DNA of 64,000 nt, from assembly GCF_026247885.1 (NCBI RefSeq), contig NZ_CP110921.1, forward strand, positions 2,227,001 through 2,291,000, given 5' to 3'. The stretch comes from Methylococcus mesophilus. Its GTDB lineage: Bacteria; Pseudomonadota; Gammaproteobacteria; Methylococcales; Methylococcaceae. This document shows positions 31,264 to 40,611 of the stretch, one piece after another (position 1 is the first letter of the stretch; each line of letters starts with the position of its first letter). The translations under genes and the position numbers were made by a program. Below the pieces are notes generated by a model. That model was not told the origin of the DNA, made no database searches, and was given only the letters and a program-made list of their open reading frames with translations.

Positions 31264-32189
31264 TGGGGGTGTCCGACTGGCTCGCCGCGGCCGGGGAGCG
31301 CGAAATCTGGCTGCTGGCGTGGCTGAGCGCCGCCGCAGCGGCCTTGTGCCTGTGGCGGGGTTTCGGCCATCTGAGCCATGGCCGGGCGATCACCGACCGT
31401 CCGACTTCGCGCATACGTTCGGCAGCCCAGGGCTACGTCGAACTGGAAGGGCGCGCCCGAATGATGCCGGGTGAACCCATCGTCGCGCCCCTGAGCGGAA
31501 AGCGCTGCGTCTGGTACCGGTACACGCTGGAACGCAAAGACCGGGAAAGCGGTGACTCGGACTGGCAAACCCTCGACGAGGGTACCAGCACCGCCATCTT
31601 CGAAATCGAGGACGAAACCGGCCGCTGCGTCGTCGATCCCGAGGACGCCGAGGTGCTGCCGCCGATCCGCCTGAGCTGGCGCGGCCTCTACCCGCGGCCC
31701 GGCGGCCTGCCGCGCGGGCGCCGAAGTGTCTGGGACTTCCTGCTTCCGGCCGGCCCCTACCGCTATACCGAGTCCCGCATTCCCGAAGGCGAATGGCTTT
31801 TCGTTTCCGGCCAGTTTGCCGGCATCGGCGGGGGCGACAGCTCGCCGGATGAGGAAACCCGCGATCTGCTGGCTGCCTGGAAGCAGGACAAAGCCGCCTT
31901 GCTGCAGCGCTTCGACGCGAACCAGGACGGCGAAATTGACCTGGAGGAATGGGAGACGGCGCGGGGAGCGGCCCGCAACGAGGTCTTGCAGCGGCGCGGC
32001 ACGGCGGTCCACTCGATCGAGCTCAATGTGCTGCGTAAGCCGCGCGATGGATCGAGGTTCCTGATCTCGGCGCTGCCCCAGGATCACCTGGCCCGGCGCC
32101 ATTTGTGGCAGGGGCTGGCCTGGCTGGCGGGTTTCCTGGTCGCCGCGGGCGTGGGCGGCGCGGTGTCGGCCAAGCTGTGGAATGGTTGA
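31263..32189 (+). CDS. GIDE-domain membrane protein with an EF-hand insertion
   Basis: This 308-residue protein has a membrane helix at 14-32. A GIDE domain (residues about 55-180, with SAAQGYVELEGRARMM and GKRCVWYRYTLERK) resembles mitochondrial MUL1/GIDE but without a RING finger. A second membrane helix is at 281-303. Between them is a textbook EF-hand loop at residues 218-229 (DANQDGEIDLEE) with all five liganding positions filled, suggesting calcium binding. Coupled to lemA, it should form a membrane complex with it. The ubiquitin-ligase label sometimes given to this family does not apply in bacteria. Confidence 0.87.
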   Translation: MGVSDWLAAAGEREIWLLAWLSAAAAALCLWRGFGHLSHGRAITDRPTSRIRSAAQGYVELEGRARMMPGEPIVAPLSGKRCVWYRYTLERKDRESGDSDWQTLDEGTSTAIFEIEDETGRCVVDPEDAEVLPPIRLSWRGLYPRPGGLPRGRRSVWDFLLPAGPYRYTESRIPEGEWLFVSGQFAGIGGGDSSPDEETRDLLAAWKQDKAALLQRFDANQDGEIDLEEWETARGAARNEVLQRRGTAVHSIELNVLRKPRDGSRFLISALPQDHLARRHLWQGLAWLAGFLVAAGVGGAVSAKLWNG

Positions 32190-32343
32190 GTGACAAGAAG
32201 CGCCTCGCCCTCATCCGGCCCTACGGGCCACCTTCTGTTTTCGGGCAATCCAGCCCGAAACCCTTCGGGCGAGCTTCGCTCGACCAAAATCGCTCCCGGC
32301 GTTTTTGTCCCAGTGGGAAAAGGGAAAAAGCCGCTGCGCCCCC

Positions 32344-32661
32344 TCAACCGGGTTTGCGTGAAGCCTTCTCTTCCAGGCCCGACATGCCGAAGCGCCGGGC
32401 CAGTTCCCGCAGCACATCGTCCGGACCGAGTCCCTGCTGGGCGAGCAGCACGCAGCAGTGGAACCAAAGGTCGGCCATTTCGTAGACGATCTTGTCGCGC
32501 TCTCCGTCCTTGGCGGCAATCACGGTTTCGGTGGCTTCTTCGCCGATCTTCTTGAGAATGGTGTCGAGCCCCTTGGCATACAGGCTCGCGACATAGCTCT
32601 TGTCGGGCGCTTCCGACTTACGCTGCTCGAGGATTTCCGCCAACTGGTTCAGGACATCCAT
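32344..32661 (-). CDS. hisE: Phosphoribosyl-ATP pyrophosphohydrolase
   Basis: This 105-residue helical MazG-like enzyme removes pyrophosphate from phosphoribosyl-ATP in step 2 of histidine synthesis. The metal-binding pattern is [32 protein letters not shown] in two runs, with Glu and Asp ligands. It is encoded separately from hisI, unlike the fused E. coli protein, and ends the his run with a 3-base gap to hisI. Confidence 0.95.
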   Translation of the reverse strand: MDVLNQLAEILEQRKSEAPDKSYVASLYAKGLDTILKKIGEEATETVIAAKDGERDKIVYEMADLWFHCCVLLAQQGLGPDDVLRELARRFGMSGLEEKASRKPG

Positions 32662-32664
32662 CGC

Positions 32665-33051
32665 TCAGGCTCCGTAGATCGAATCGGGCGACTTCAGCAC
32701 CGGCTCGACCGTCTCCCAGCGGCCGTCGTTCAGCACGCGGTAGAAGCAATGGTGGCGACCGGTATGGCAGGCGATGCCGCCGGCCTGCTCGACCTTGAGC
32801 AGCACCACGTCCTCGTCGCAGTCCAGACGAATTTCCAGCACCGTCTGGCGGTGGCCGGACTCCTCGCCCTTGCGCCACAGCCGGCCGCGCGAGCGCGACC
32901 AGTACACCGCATAGCCTTCCTCGGCGGTCAAGGCCAAGGCCTCGCGGTTCATCCAGGCCACCATCAGCACCTGGCCGGTCCCGGCTTCCTGCGCCACCAC
33001 CGGCACCAGGCCATCGGCGGTCCAGCGTATCTCGTCCAGCCAGGCGCTCAC
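32665..33051 (-). CDS. hisI: Phosphoribosyl-AMP cyclohydrolase
   Basis: This 128-residue enzyme opens the adenine ring of PR-AMP. The zinc and magnesium ligands lie in [19 protein letters not shown] and [12 protein letters not shown], and the family motif [24 protein letters not shown] is present in full. The start is GTG 33051, overlapping the hisF stop (GTGA). A longer open frame upstream is antisense or out of frame within hisF and is not used. Confidence 0.93.
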   Translation of the reverse strand: MSAWLDEIRWTADGLVPVVAQEAGTGQVLMVAWMNREALALTAEEGYAVYWSRSRGRLWRKGEESGHRQTVLEIRLDCDEDVVLLKVEQAGGIACHTGRHHCFYRVLNDGRWETVEPVLKSPDSIYGA

Positions 33052-33812
33052 CGGCGCACCTCGATGCCCTGGGCGGCCAGGAAATCCTTGGCTTGGCCGA
33101 CGCTGTACTCGGCGAAATGGAAAATGCTGGCGGCCAGCACGGCATCGGCCCGGCCCTGCAGGATGCCGTCGGCGAGATGCTGGAGGTTGCCCACGCCGCC
33201 GGAGGCGATAACCGGCACGCTGACCGCGTCGCTGATCGCCCGGGTCAGCCCCAAATCGAATCCAGCCTTGGTACCGTCGCGGTCCATGCTGGTGAGCAGG
33301 ATTTCGCCGGCACCCAGCTCGACCATGCGCCGCGCCCATTGCACGGCGTCCAGCCCGGTCGGTTTGCGCCCGCCGTGGGTGAAGATTTCCCAACGCGGCG
33401 GGTTCTCGCTCACCTGCTTGGCGTCGATGGCCACCACGATGCACTGCGACCCGAAACGCTCGGCGGCCTCGCGCACGAACTCGGGATTGAACACCGCGGC
33501 GGTATTGATGCTGACCTTGTCGGCTCCGGCGTTGAGCATGCGGCGGATGTCGTCCAGGGTACGGATGCCGCCGCCCACCGTCAGCGGGATGAATACCTCG
33601 CCGGCCACCTGCTCGACCACGTGCACCATGGTTTCGCGGTCGTCTGAACTGGCGGTGATGTCGAGAAAGGTGAGTTCGTCCGCGCCCTCCCGGTCGTAGC
33701 GGCGGGCGATCTCGACCGGATCGCCGGCGTCGCGGATGTCGACGAAGCGGACGCCTTTGACGACGCGGCCGTTGTCGACGTCGAGGCAGGGAATGATGCG
33801 CTTGGCCAGCAT
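33048..33812 (-). CDS. hisF: Imidazole glycerol phosphate synthase cyclase subunit
   Basis: This 254-residue TIM barrel takes ammonia from HisH and converts PRFAR to imidazole glycerol phosphate and AICAR. Key features are [16 protein letters not shown] with catalytic Asp11, [15 protein letters not shown], the catalytic Asp region [15 protein letters not shown], and [13 protein letters not shown] for phosphate binding. It is 1 base from hisA and overlaps hisI by 4 bases. Confidence 0.97.
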   Translation of the reverse strand: MLAKRIIPCLDVDNGRVVKGVRFVDIRDAGDPVEIARRYDREGADELTFLDITASSDDRETMVHVVEQVAGEVFIPLTVGGGIRTLDDIRRMLNAGADKVSINTAAVFNPEFVREAAERFGSQCIVVAIDAKQVSENPPRWEIFTHGGRKPTGLDAVQWARRMVELGAGEILLTSMDRDGTKAGFDLGLTRAISDAVSVPVIASGGVGNLQHLADGILQGRADAVLAASIFHFAEYSVGQAKDFLAAQGIEVRR

Positions 33813-33813
33813 T

Positions 33814-34545
33814 CTAGAAGGTTTCCGCCAGCTTGAGGCCTTCTGCGAAATCCAGGGTGCCTTCGTAGATCGCCCGGCCGGTGATGGCGCCGATCACGCC
33901 GTCGCCGACGATCTCGCCCAACGCCCTGATGTCGTCGACCGTCGTGATGCCGCCGGAGGCGATCACGGGGATGTGGATCGCGCGCGCCAGCCGGGAGGTG
34001 GCCTCGATGTTCACGCCGCCCATCATGCCGTCGCGGCTGATGTCGGTGTAGATGATCGCCTCAACCCCATCTTCCTCGAACTTCTGCGCCAGGTCGATCA
34101 CGTCGTGGTGCGAGAGTTTGGACCAGCCGTCGATGGCGACTTTGCCGTCGCGGGCGTCCAGCCCGATGATGATATGGTTGGGGAATTCGGCGGTGACGTC
34201 GCTCACGAAATGCGGTGCGCTGACGGCCTTGGTGCCGATGATGACGAAATCGACCCCGGCGTTCAGGTAGCCCTGGATGGTCTCCTCGTCGCGGATGCCG
34301 CCGCCGACCTGGATTTCGATGTCGGGGTAGGTCTCCCGGATGGCATGGATGGTCTCGGCATTGCGCGGCTTGCCGGCGAAGGCGCCGTCCAGGTCCACCA
34401 GATGGAGGCGCCTGGCGCCGGCGGCAACCCACCGGCCCGCCACCGCCACCGGATCGTCGGAAAACACCGTGTCGTCTTCCATGCGGCCCTGCCGCAGCCG
34501 GACGCATTTGCCGTCTTTCAAGTCGATAGCCGGTATCAGCAACAT
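33814..34545 (-). CDS. hisA: ProFAR isomerase
   Basis: This 243-residue TIM barrel is homologous to HisF and performs the Amadori rearrangement of ProFAR to PRFAR. It opens [20 protein letters not shown] with catalytic Asp8. The phosphate sites are [11 protein letters not shown] and [12 protein letters not shown], and the second acid is in [16 protein letters not shown] 34545 was chosen because the HisA fold begins there; the longer frame adds 21 unrelated residues. Confidence 0.97.
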   Translation of the reverse strand: MLLIPAIDLKDGKCVRLRQGRMEDDTVFSDDPVAVAGRWVAAGARRLHLVDLDGAFAGKPRNAETIHAIRETYPDIEIQVGGGIRDEETIQGYLNAGVDFVIIGTKAVSAPHFVSDVTAEFPNHIIIGLDARDGKVAIDGWSKLSHHDVIDLAQKFEEDGVEAIIYTDISRDGMMGGVNIEATSRLARAIHIPVIASGGITTVDDIRALGEIVGDGVIGAITGRAIYEGTLDFAEGLKLAETF

Positions 34546-34595
34546 AAACGTAAGGCCCTCAACGCCCTTAAGTAACGGGTTTTCAACGGGATGTC

Positions 34596-35237
34596 CTAAG
34601 GTTCCCACCGGAGAAAATTTGCCAGCAGGCGCAAGCCGGCGGCCTGGCTTTTTTCGGGGTGGAACTGCACCGCGAAAACATTGCTCCGCGCCACGGCGGC
34701 CGCGAACGGGCCGGGATAGTCGCTGGTCGCGGCGACATCGGCCGGATCGGCGGGCGCCGCGTAATAGCTGTGCACGAAATAGAACCAGCTCTCCGCCGGG
34801 ATGCCGGCCCAGAGCGGATGGGACAGGTCGCTGAATTGCACCCGGTTCCAGCCCATGTGCGGAATCTTGAGCGGCTCGCCGCGGGCATCGGTGAGCCCTT
34901 CCGGGAACCGCAGCACCCGGCCGGGAATGAGGCCGAGGCTGCGGGTGCCGCCGTTCTCCTCGCTCTCTTCAAGCAGCGCCTGCATGCCCAGACAAATGCC
35001 GAGGAACGGCTTCTCGGCGGCGGCGAGGCGGATCACCGGCTCCAGCCCCCGTTCAGCGACGTGGGCCATGCAGTCGCGCATGGCCCCCACGCCGGGGAAC
35101 ACCACGCGATCGCTCGCGAGTATCGCAGCCGGGTCGGAGGTGACCGCAACAACGGCGTTTGCGTCCGCATGCTGGAGCGCTTTGGCGATGGAGTGGAGAT
35201 TCCCCATGCCGTAATCGATGACCGCCACCGAAGACAT
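34596..35237 (-). CDS. hisH: Imidazole glycerol phosphate synthase glutaminase subunit
   Basis: This 213-residue class I amidotransferase has nucleophile Cys in [12 protein letters not shown] and a His/Glu pair in [30 protein letters not shown] begins the fold. It delivers ammonia to HisF through the barrel. ATG 35237 ([10 protein letters not shown]) was preferred to a TTG six codons earlier. It lies between hisB and hisA on the same strand with about 50-base gaps. Confidence 0.96.
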   Translation of the reverse strand: MSSVAVIDYGMGNLHSIAKALQHADANAVVAVTSDPAAILASDRVVFPGVGAMRDCMAHVAERGLEPVIRLAAAEKPFLGICLGMQALLEESEENGGTRSLGLIPGRVLRFPEGLTDARGEPLKIPHMGWNRVQFSDLSHPLWAGIPAESWFYFVHSYYAAPADPADVAATSDYPGPFAAAVARSNVFAVQFHPEKSQAAGLRLLANFLRWEP

Positions 35238-35285
35238 AAGCTCAGGTTCTGTCAAAAGTAAGGAAGGATAGATCAGGGATCGGGC

Positions 35286-35879
35286 TTAGAGCAGGCCTTT
35301 GGTCGAGGGGAGGACCCCGGCGGCCCTCGCATCGCGTTCGACGGCCGCGCGCACCGCGCGCCCGAACGCCTTGAAGATCGTCTCGGCGACGTGATGGGCG
35401 TTCTGCCCCTTGAGGTTGTCGATGTGCAGCGTCGCCTGGGCATGGTTCACGAATCCGCGGAAAAACTCGACGAAGAGGTCCACCTCGAAATCGCCGATGC
35501 GGTCTCGGGGAAAATCGACTTCGTAGAACAGGCCGGGACGCCCGGAAAAATCGATCACCACGCGGGACAGTGCCTCATCCAGGGGGACGTAGGCATGGCC
35601 GTAGCGGTGGATGCCTCGCTTGTCGCCCAGCGCCTTGCCGAGGGCTTGGCCGAGCGTGATTCCGACGTCTTCCACTGTATGGTGGGCGTCGATGTGCAGA
35701 TCGCCCTTCGCTTCGACTTCCAGGTCCATGCAGCCGTGCCGCGCCACCTGGTCGAGCATGTGGTCGAGAAAAGGCACACCGCTCCGGAGTTTGCCCTTGC
35801 CGGTACCATCCAGGTCGATCTGGACCCGTATCTGCGTTTCCAGGGTATAGCGCTCGACCTCAGCGGTTCGCCTGTTCAT
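35286..35879 (-). CDS. hisB: Imidazoleglycerol-phosphate dehydratase
   Basis: This 197-residue monofunctional HisB lacks the phosphatase half found in E. coli. The manganese-binding histidine motifs are [25 protein letters not shown], and [12 protein letters not shown] with [18 protein letters not shown]. The ATG at 35879 ([14 protein letters not shown]) has no good Shine-Dalgarno. An upstream ATG at 35948 would add 23 residues and cannot be excluded. It starts the his run hisBHAFIE. Confidence 0.95.
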   Translation of the reverse strand: MNRRTAEVERYTLETQIRVQIDLDGTGKGKLRSGVPFLDHMLDQVARHGCMDLEVEAKGDLHIDAHHTVEDVGITLGQALGKALGDKRGIHRYGHAYVPLDEALSRVVIDFSGRPGLFYEVDFPRDRIGDFEVDLFVEFFRGFVNHAQATLHIDNLKGQNAHHVAETIFKAFGRAVRAAVERDARAAGVLPSTKGLL

Positions 35880-35973
35880 GGGGGAGGGGGAATGAATCGT
35901 GTCTTGGCGGTTGAAGCGCCTATGATATACCGCGGGCGGAACGAGCATAAGCCCCTAGGCCCTGTCCGGCCAT

Positions 35974-37647
35974 TCAGGCCGAAAAACCCGGCCCACAGGC
36001 CTCCCACGCCCGCCATACCTGGTCCACCACCCGGTCGATCGCCCGTCGGTCGGTCCAGGGGCTCATGATGAAGGATTTGATGGCGGCAATACGACCGTAG
36101 CCGCGCCCAGCGTCGCGATAGGCGTCGGTCCAGGACAGCAGCACACCCTCGCCCTTCACCGCCTTGGCATGCATCCGGTCGAAGATTTCGCGGTTGAAAC
36201 GGTTGTGGCGCTCCAGCACGTCGGCGAATCCCGGATCGGTCAGCTCGCGATGGTAGGCCGCCGCCGCGTCGGTCCCTGGCGGGTAGAGCCGGAACAGCGT
36301 GACCGGGCCGAAATTGCAGCCGTTCAGGATATGGACGAAATCCAGCTCCTCCAGCAGCTCGCGCAGGCGTTCCGACATTTCCACGCTGTGGCCGAGGATG
36401 ACCCGGTAGCCCTCCTTGCCGAGCAGCCGGAGATTGGCGAGGGCGGCGAGCGCACCGGCCCCGGAGCGCGAGCATTCCAGCGTGAACAGCCCCGGATGGT
36501 AATGGCCGAACTGGTAGAGATAAGGCATCTGCGCCGGATCGCGGCTCAGCAGCGCGAGGTCCTCGCGGTTCTTCACCAGCACGGCGCTGGACACGTAGGG
36601 CGCATAGCCGGTCTTATGGAAGTCCAGCCCGATGCTGTCGGCGCGGTGCAGGAAGCCGATGCGCTCCACCGAATCCTGCAGCGAGCGCAGGGTACGGGCA
36701 TGGAATCCCAAGGGATTCAGCTCGAAGTCGTAGTCCTTGAACACCGACCACGGCCAGCCGATCACCGCGTCCGCATGGAGGTGTGGCCGATACGGCAGGC
36801 GGTATTCCTCCGCCAGCACATCCCGCAGATCGGCGATCGCGGCGAGGTCGTCGATGCCGAACGCGTCGGTGGTGCCGAGGGTGGCGATGATCGCCGCCAC
36901 TTCCTCGCCGGCGTCGAACCGCCGCCGCAACTCGCTTTCCAGATGCGTCAGCGACATCTCGTTCTGCAGCGTAGTGGGCACGGTGACCAGATTCTCGCTG
37001 CCGAGCCCCAGCCAGCCGGCGACGTTCACCCGGGAATAGTGCGACACCCCCGAAGCCAGTACCTTGTACGGCTTGCGGACGCCTTCCCGCATCGCACGAC
37101 CGCCCGAAATTTTCTCCAGGGCCAGCTTCAGGCCGTAGAGTATCGTGCCGGTGCCGCCGAAGGTGAACACCCCGCCGGCATGCTCCCGCTCGTAGCCCAC
37201 CAGATCCGCCAGCATGGCCACCGCCTCGATTTCGGCTTCGGCGAAGCGTGCCGAATATTCGTCCCAGATGATGTTCGGATTGTAGATGGCACTGGCGATG
37301 AAGGCGGTGATGCTGGCGATGGTGGGAGGCGGAATCACGTTGGCCTGGGCGTTGGGATGAGCCCATACCACCATGCCACGGCAATAGTCCGCCAACATCG
37401 CGGTAATCTGCTCGATCGAACTCATCCGCTCCGGCATCGGCAAGGCGCGCTGGGCGGAATAATCGCCGTCCAGCGTCGAGCCCAGGATGGGCGAGGCCGA
37501 CTTGAGATCGTCCACCCGGTCCAGGAAACAGGACAGCGTGTGCACGAAGTAGCCGTCCATGACCGGATTGGACACCGGCGCAGGGAAGCAGGCCTTGAGG
37601 GTTTCGAGAATCTCGCTGTAATGACGATGATAGGTATTCACGTTCAT
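35974..37647 (-). CDS. PLP-dependent group II amino acid decarboxylase
   Basis: This 557-residue fold-type I decarboxylase has the cofactor-binding block HLHADAVIGWPW with Asp293, Schiff-base Lys345 in IGLDFHKTGYAPY, and an upstream GGVFTFGGTGTILYGL for phosphate binding. It resembles the glutamate, tyrosine or aspartate decarboxylase family, but the substrate is not evident. Members of comparable length occur in several proteobacteria. It lies upstream of hisB on the same strand with a 94-base gap, so co-transcription with the his genes is possible. The substrate is an open question. Confidence 0.85.
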   Translation of the reverse strand: MNVNTYHRHYSEILETLKACFPAPVSNPVMDGYFVHTLSCFLDRVDDLKSASPILGSTLDGDYSAQRALPMPERMSSIEQITAMLADYCRGMVVWAHPNAQANVIPPPTIASITAFIASAIYNPNIIWDEYSARFAEAEIEAVAMLADLVGYEREHAGGVFTFGGTGTILYGLKLALEKISGGRAMREGVRKPYKVLASGVSHYSRVNVAGWLGLGSENLVTVPTTLQNEMSLTHLESELRRRFDAGEEVAAIIATLGTTDAFGIDDLAAIADLRDVLAEEYRLPYRPHLHADAVIGWPWSVFKDYDFELNPLGFHARTLRSLQDSVERIGFLHRADSIGLDFHKTGYAPYVSSAVLVKNREDLALLSRDPAQMPYLYQFGHYHPGLFTLECSRSGAGALAALANLRLLGKEGYRVILGHSVEMSERLRELLEELDFVHILNGCNFGPVTLFRLYPPGTDAAAAYHRELTDPGFADVLERHNRFNREIFDRMHAKAVKGEGVLLSWTDAYRDAGRGYGRIAAIKSFIMSPWTDRRAIDRVVDQVWRAWEACGPGFSA

Positions 37648-37776
37648 CCGTCCCTTTTGCCCTGCTCCCGTTCGGGAGCGTTCGATCTTAGCAAACTAAA
37701 CCACGCGCCCTCCGAGGTCCAGCTTCGAACACGGGCGATATAATCGCCGCAGCCAACACCCCGCCGAGGAGCACGA

Positions 37777-38523
37777 ATGGATTTCCGAATGAACTCCCCC
37801 ACCGGCAAGGCCATCCTGGCGCGCGCCAGGGGCGCGGACTACGCCCACCCCGGCGAAGAGGACGCCATTCTCGCCGCGGTCGAAGGACTGCCGCGCGATG
37901 GGATCCACCGCCTCCTGGATGTCGGCTGCGGGCGCGGCGGTACCGCCGATTGGTTTCAGCGCCACGGCTGGGGCGAGGTGACCGGAGTGGACATCGACGC
38001 CGCGTCGATCGATTACGCCAGGGAGCGTTATCCCGAAGTCCGGTTTATGCAGCAGGACGCCTGCCGCATGGAGCCTGCACAGTTCGACGGATTCGATCTG
38101 ATCTACCTGTTCACGGCCCTGTACGCCTTCCCCGACCAGGCGGAGGCACTGCGCCGAATGAAGGCGGCCGCACGTCCGGGGGGCATCCTGCTCCTCGTCG
38201 ACTATACCCGGCCCGCGGGCCAGCCCCCGCCACCCGAACTCGGTTCCGAGATCGGTCATCCGATCGAATTCGAAACGGTGGCCGATACCCTGGCCGCGGC
38301 CGGCTGGAAGCTGCAGACCCGGGAGGACTGGAGCCTGCGGTTTGCAGGCTGGTACGAGGACCTCCTTAGCCGATTCGCACGCGAGCGCGACTGGATCGTG
38401 GATACGTACGGTCCGGATTGGTGCGGCTACGTGATCGGCTGGTATGGAGCGCTTGCGAAGGCGCTCGCCGAGGGAAGGCTGGGCGGCACACTCGTGCGGG
38501 CGAAGGCGCTGGACTGGGCCTGA
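37777..38523 (+). CDS. Class I SAM-dependent methyltransferase
   Basis: This 248-residue protein has motif I LLDVGCGRGGTADWF near residue 46, the acidic motif TGVDIDAASIDYA near 70 and a post-motif FDGFDLIYLFTALYAF. The C-terminal half (WSLRFAGWYEDLLSRFARER) resembles small-molecule methyltransferases of the UbiE/phosphoethanolamine type. The substrate is unknown. It is divergent from the PLP decarboxylase, with a GAGGAG site 6-10 bases before the ATG. Confidence 0.82.
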   Translation: MDFRMNSPTGKAILARARGADYAHPGEEDAILAAVEGLPRDGIHRLLDVGCGRGGTADWFQRHGWGEVTGVDIDAASIDYARERYPEVRFMQQDACRMEPAQFDGFDLIYLFTALYAFPDQAEALRRMKAAARPGGILLLVDYTRPAGQPPPPELGSEIGHPIEFETVADTLAAAGWKLQTREDWSLRFAGWYEDLLSRFARERDWIVDTYGPDWCGYVIGWYGALAKALAEGRLGGTLVRAKALDWA

Positions 38524-38643
38524 CCGTGACCGGGATGTTGGCCTATCTGCAAAACTGCGATTACGCTTAGAATTCGGTATGCCTGTCCGTCAGGCAGCGT
38601 CCGGCTGAAATCCGCCCTAGGTCGCGAGCACAGGAGGCAAGAC

Positions 38644-39081
38644 ATGGCTAAAGCAATCCCCGACGGTTATCACACCGTCATCCCTTATCTGGTGGTTCGG
38701 GGCGCCGCCGAATTGATCGAGTTCATGAAAACCGCCTTCGACGCGAAGGAATGGGAACGGATCATGCGGCCGGACGGCACCGTCGGCCATGCCGAAATGC
38801 GGGTCGGCGACTCCGTGATCATGCTGAGCGAAGCGAGAGGCGAGTGGCAGCCCATGCCCGGCGCGATCTATCTCTATGTCCCCGACTCCGACGCCGCCTA
38901 CCAGCGCGCGCTCGACGCGGGGGCGGCCTCGATCTCGCCGCCCGCCAACCAGTTCTACGGGGACCGCCACGGCGGCGTACGCGACGCATCGGGCAACATC
39001 TGGTGGATCGCCACCCACATCGAGGACGTGCCGGCCGAGGAACTCAAGCAGCGCGCCGAAGTCTTCTTCTCCAAGCACTGA
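38644..39081 (+). CDS. VOC-superfamily (PhnB/glyoxalase-like) protein
   Basis: This 145-residue protein has the paired beta-alpha-beta-beta-beta fold of the vicinal oxygen chelate superfamily: TVIPYLVVRGAAELIEFMKTAF, GHAEMRVGDSVIMLSEA, and YGDRHGGVRDASGNIWWIATH. Metal-type residues (His in GHAEM, Glu or Asp later) are partly present. Members of the PhnB-like group are uncharacterised. It starts 120 bases after the methyltransferase, with GGAGGCAAGAC before the ATG. Confidence 0.85.
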   Translation: MAKAIPDGYHTVIPYLVVRGAAELIEFMKTAFDAKEWERIMRPDGTVGHAEMRVGDSVIMLSEARGEWQPMPGAIYLYVPDSDAAYQRALDAGAASISPPANQFYGDRHGGVRDASGNIWWIATHIEDVPAEELKQRAEVFFSKH

Positions 39082-39567
39082 AGGTTCGCATAAACGCCGA
39101 CCGCCGCGTCACGCTGCTCCATGCGCCCGACGGCCGCTCCACCGGCACGCTCAGGCTGCTGAAAGAACTCGGCGCCGGCCGCGAACGGCGCATTACGGTC
39201 AAATTCGGCCCGGTGCCGGCACTGGACGCGGAACTCGCCGCGGCCCAAGGCTGACACTTTCAATCGCTCCCGCCCAGCACCAGCCGCCCGGGCGGGCGCG
39301 CCCAAAACTGAGGCGACGCCCCATTATTGAGCGCCTACCACCCAAACGCCCGTCTAATCAGACCCGTACGGCCATCCAGGAACGGAAGGCTTTCCACGCC
39401 TAAAGTATAAAGACATCCGCGACGAATTGAAAAAAGAATAAGCCAGAGGTTTCGTTTTGAGACGATACGTAATATGATCTTGCGCACATCATTGGTGCAT
39501 ATAGATTTTATGCACCTATTTGATGCAACCTACAGTGAGCCAAGATCCCGTCCAAGAGGAACGCTCC
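39082..39567. other. 486-base interval with no confident gene; AT-rich right end
   Basis: A 57-codon frame (39082-39254, RRVTLLHAPDGRSTGTLRLL) follows the VOC stop and looks protein-like, but I find no ATG, GTG or TTG start for it. A GC-rich palindrome CCGCCCGGGCGG lies near 39287. The last 130 bases become AT-rich and lead into the operator and promoter region of the next gene. Confidence 0.45.
39494..39516. promoter_or_regulatory. Inverted repeat operator-like site before the exported protein gene
   Basis: GGTGCATA (39494-39501) and TATGCACC (39509-39516) form a perfect 8-bp inverted repeat with a 7-base spacer, 52 bases before the ATG. The same GGTGCATA half-site overlaps the -10 region of the nearby MarR gene at 40040-40047, so a MarR dimer is a good candidate to bind here. 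Confidence 0.6.
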
Positions 39568-39876
39568 ATGCTTACCAAAACCATGACGACAACTACCTTG
39601 GGCATCGCGCTGACCATGGGCCTCCTGGCCGGGCAGGCCCATGCCAAACCCGATATCGTCACCGAAAACGACGTCAAGAGCTGCCGGTTCTTGAAAAACG
39701 TCACGGGTTCTTCGGGATACGGCAAGAACTTCGGGAGCTGGCAGCCCCAGGCCAAGGCATCCGCCGAAAGGGAGGCCGCCCAGATCGGCGCGAGCCACAT
39801 CGTCTGGGGCGACCTCAGGTCGTCCGGAGTATTCAACGGTATCGCGACAGCCAAGGCTTACGACTGCGGCAGGTAG
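39568..39876 (+). CDS. Small exported protein, DUF4156-like
   Basis: This 102-residue protein has a Sec signal peptide (residues 1-26, cleavage after AHA). The mature 76 residues contain two cysteines (SCRFLKNV and AYDCGR) and the pattern GSSGYGKNFG, EAAQIGASHIVWGD, GIATAKAYDC. This resembles the DUF4156/RcsF-like periplasmic fold, in which a disulfide joins the ends. Its function is unknown. ATG 39568 follows AAGAGGAACG. An intrinsic terminator lies about 75 bases downstream. Confidence 0.75.
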   Translation: MLTKTMTTTTLGIALTMGLLAGQAHAKPDIVTENDVKSCRFLKNVTGSSGYGKNFGSWQPQAKASAEREAAQIGASHIVWGDLRSSGVFNGIATAKAYDCGR

Positions 39877-39951
39877 TACCCCCCCCCAAAGCCGGGGGAC
39901 ACCGCGTCCCCCGGCCAATAAACGGACTTCCTCAATCCCCATCGTCTTGGG

Positions 39952-39980
39952 CAGGACGGCTCATCCGTCCTGTATTTTTT
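39952..39980 (+). terminator. Intrinsic terminator after the DUF4156-like gene
   Basis: CAGGACGG (39952-39959) pairs with CCGTCCTG (39965-39972), followed by TATTTTTT (39973-39980). A second GC-rich hairpin without T-run, CCGGGGGAC/GTCCCCCGG, lies upstream at 39892-39914. Together they isolate the small exported gene from the MarR operon. Confidence 0.85.
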
Positions 39981-40023
39981 GCGGCGGCCTGCGCCCTGCC
40001 ACCATCCTCGTCCCGCATCGGCA

Positions 40024-40051
40024 TTGACAGAAGACAATAGGTGCATATACT
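40024..40051 (+). promoter_or_regulatory. Sigma-70 promoter with overlapping operator half-site before marR-like gene
   Basis: TTGACA (40024-40029) and TATACT (40046-40051) are separated by 16 bases, a near-consensus promoter. GGTGCATA (40040-40047) overlaps the -10 box and equals one arm of the inverted repeat at 39494-39516, so a bound repressor would block polymerase. The transcript would start near 40058. Confidence 0.7.
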
Positions 40052-40081
40052 CCTTCCTATCAGTGATAGAACGGTGCGACC

Positions 40082-40546
40082 TTGCTTCCCTCCGAGCCCC
40101 CTGCCGAGTACGAACCGGACTACCAGATGTGCGCGGACTGCACGGGATTCAACCTGCGCAAGGCCATGCGCGCGGTCGGCCAGCACTATGACGACGCCTT
40201 GCGTCCCGCCGGTATTCGGGGCACGCAGTTTTCCCTCCTGGTTGCGGCGAAGATGGCGGGGCCGGTGACGGTGACCCGGCTGGCCGAAATGGCTGTGATG
40301 GATCGGACGACACTGACCCGCAACCTGAACGTGCTGGAAAAGCAAGGACTCGTCGCCGTGGCTCCGGGCGCGGACCGCCGGACCAGACGGGTCGCAATCA
40401 CGGACCAAGGCCTCGCCGTCCTTCGGCAAGCCTACCCGCTTTGGCAGCATGCCCAGGCCCGGCTGATGGCGAAACTCGGGCCCGACCGGTTGCAATCCCT
40501 GAGGGATAACATGGCGACGCTGGTCGACGCCGCCTTAGCGCGGTGA
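40082..40546 (+). CDS. MarR-family transcriptional regulator
   Basis: This protein has 154 residues from TTG 40082, or 139 from ATG 40127. The winged-helix core is TVTRLAEMAVMDRTTLTRNLNVLEKQGLV followed by the wing GADRRTRRVAITDQG. An N-terminal MCADCTGFNLRKA has two cysteines that could sense oxidants or metals. MarR proteins are usually ligand-released repressors of adjacent efflux or redox genes. Here the downstream ferredoxin-SCP2 and RND genes are the obvious targets. The start is uncertain because neither codon has a strong Shine-Dalgarno. Confidence 0.88.
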   Translation: MLPSEPPAEYEPDYQMCADCTGFNLRKAMRAVGQHYDDALRPAGIRGTQFSLLVAAKMAGPVTVTRLAEMAVMDRTTLTRNLNVLEKQGLVAVAPGADRRTRRVAITDQGLAVLRQAYPLWQHAQARLMAKLGPDRLQSLRDNMATLVDAALAR

Positions 40547-40565
40547 AATTTTTTTCGCCATTTAT

Positions 40566-40577
40566 GTGTATCTACAC
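40566..40577. promoter_or_regulatory. Short inverted repeat before the ferredoxin-SCP2 gene
   Basis: GTGTA (40566-40570) and TACAC (40573-40577), spaced by two bases, lie 35 bases before the ATG of the ferredoxin-SCP2 gene. This is a related but shorter palindrome than the site at 39494. It may be a weaker MarR site. Confidence 0.35.
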
Positions 40578-40611
40578 TTTTATACCGACTCAACGGCGGA
40601 GGTCGACTCCC

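Noticed and set aside
39082-39254. 57-codon protein-like frame after the VOC gene
   Set aside because: No ATG, GTG or TTG in frame after the preceding stop; only a CTG overlapping the stop is available.
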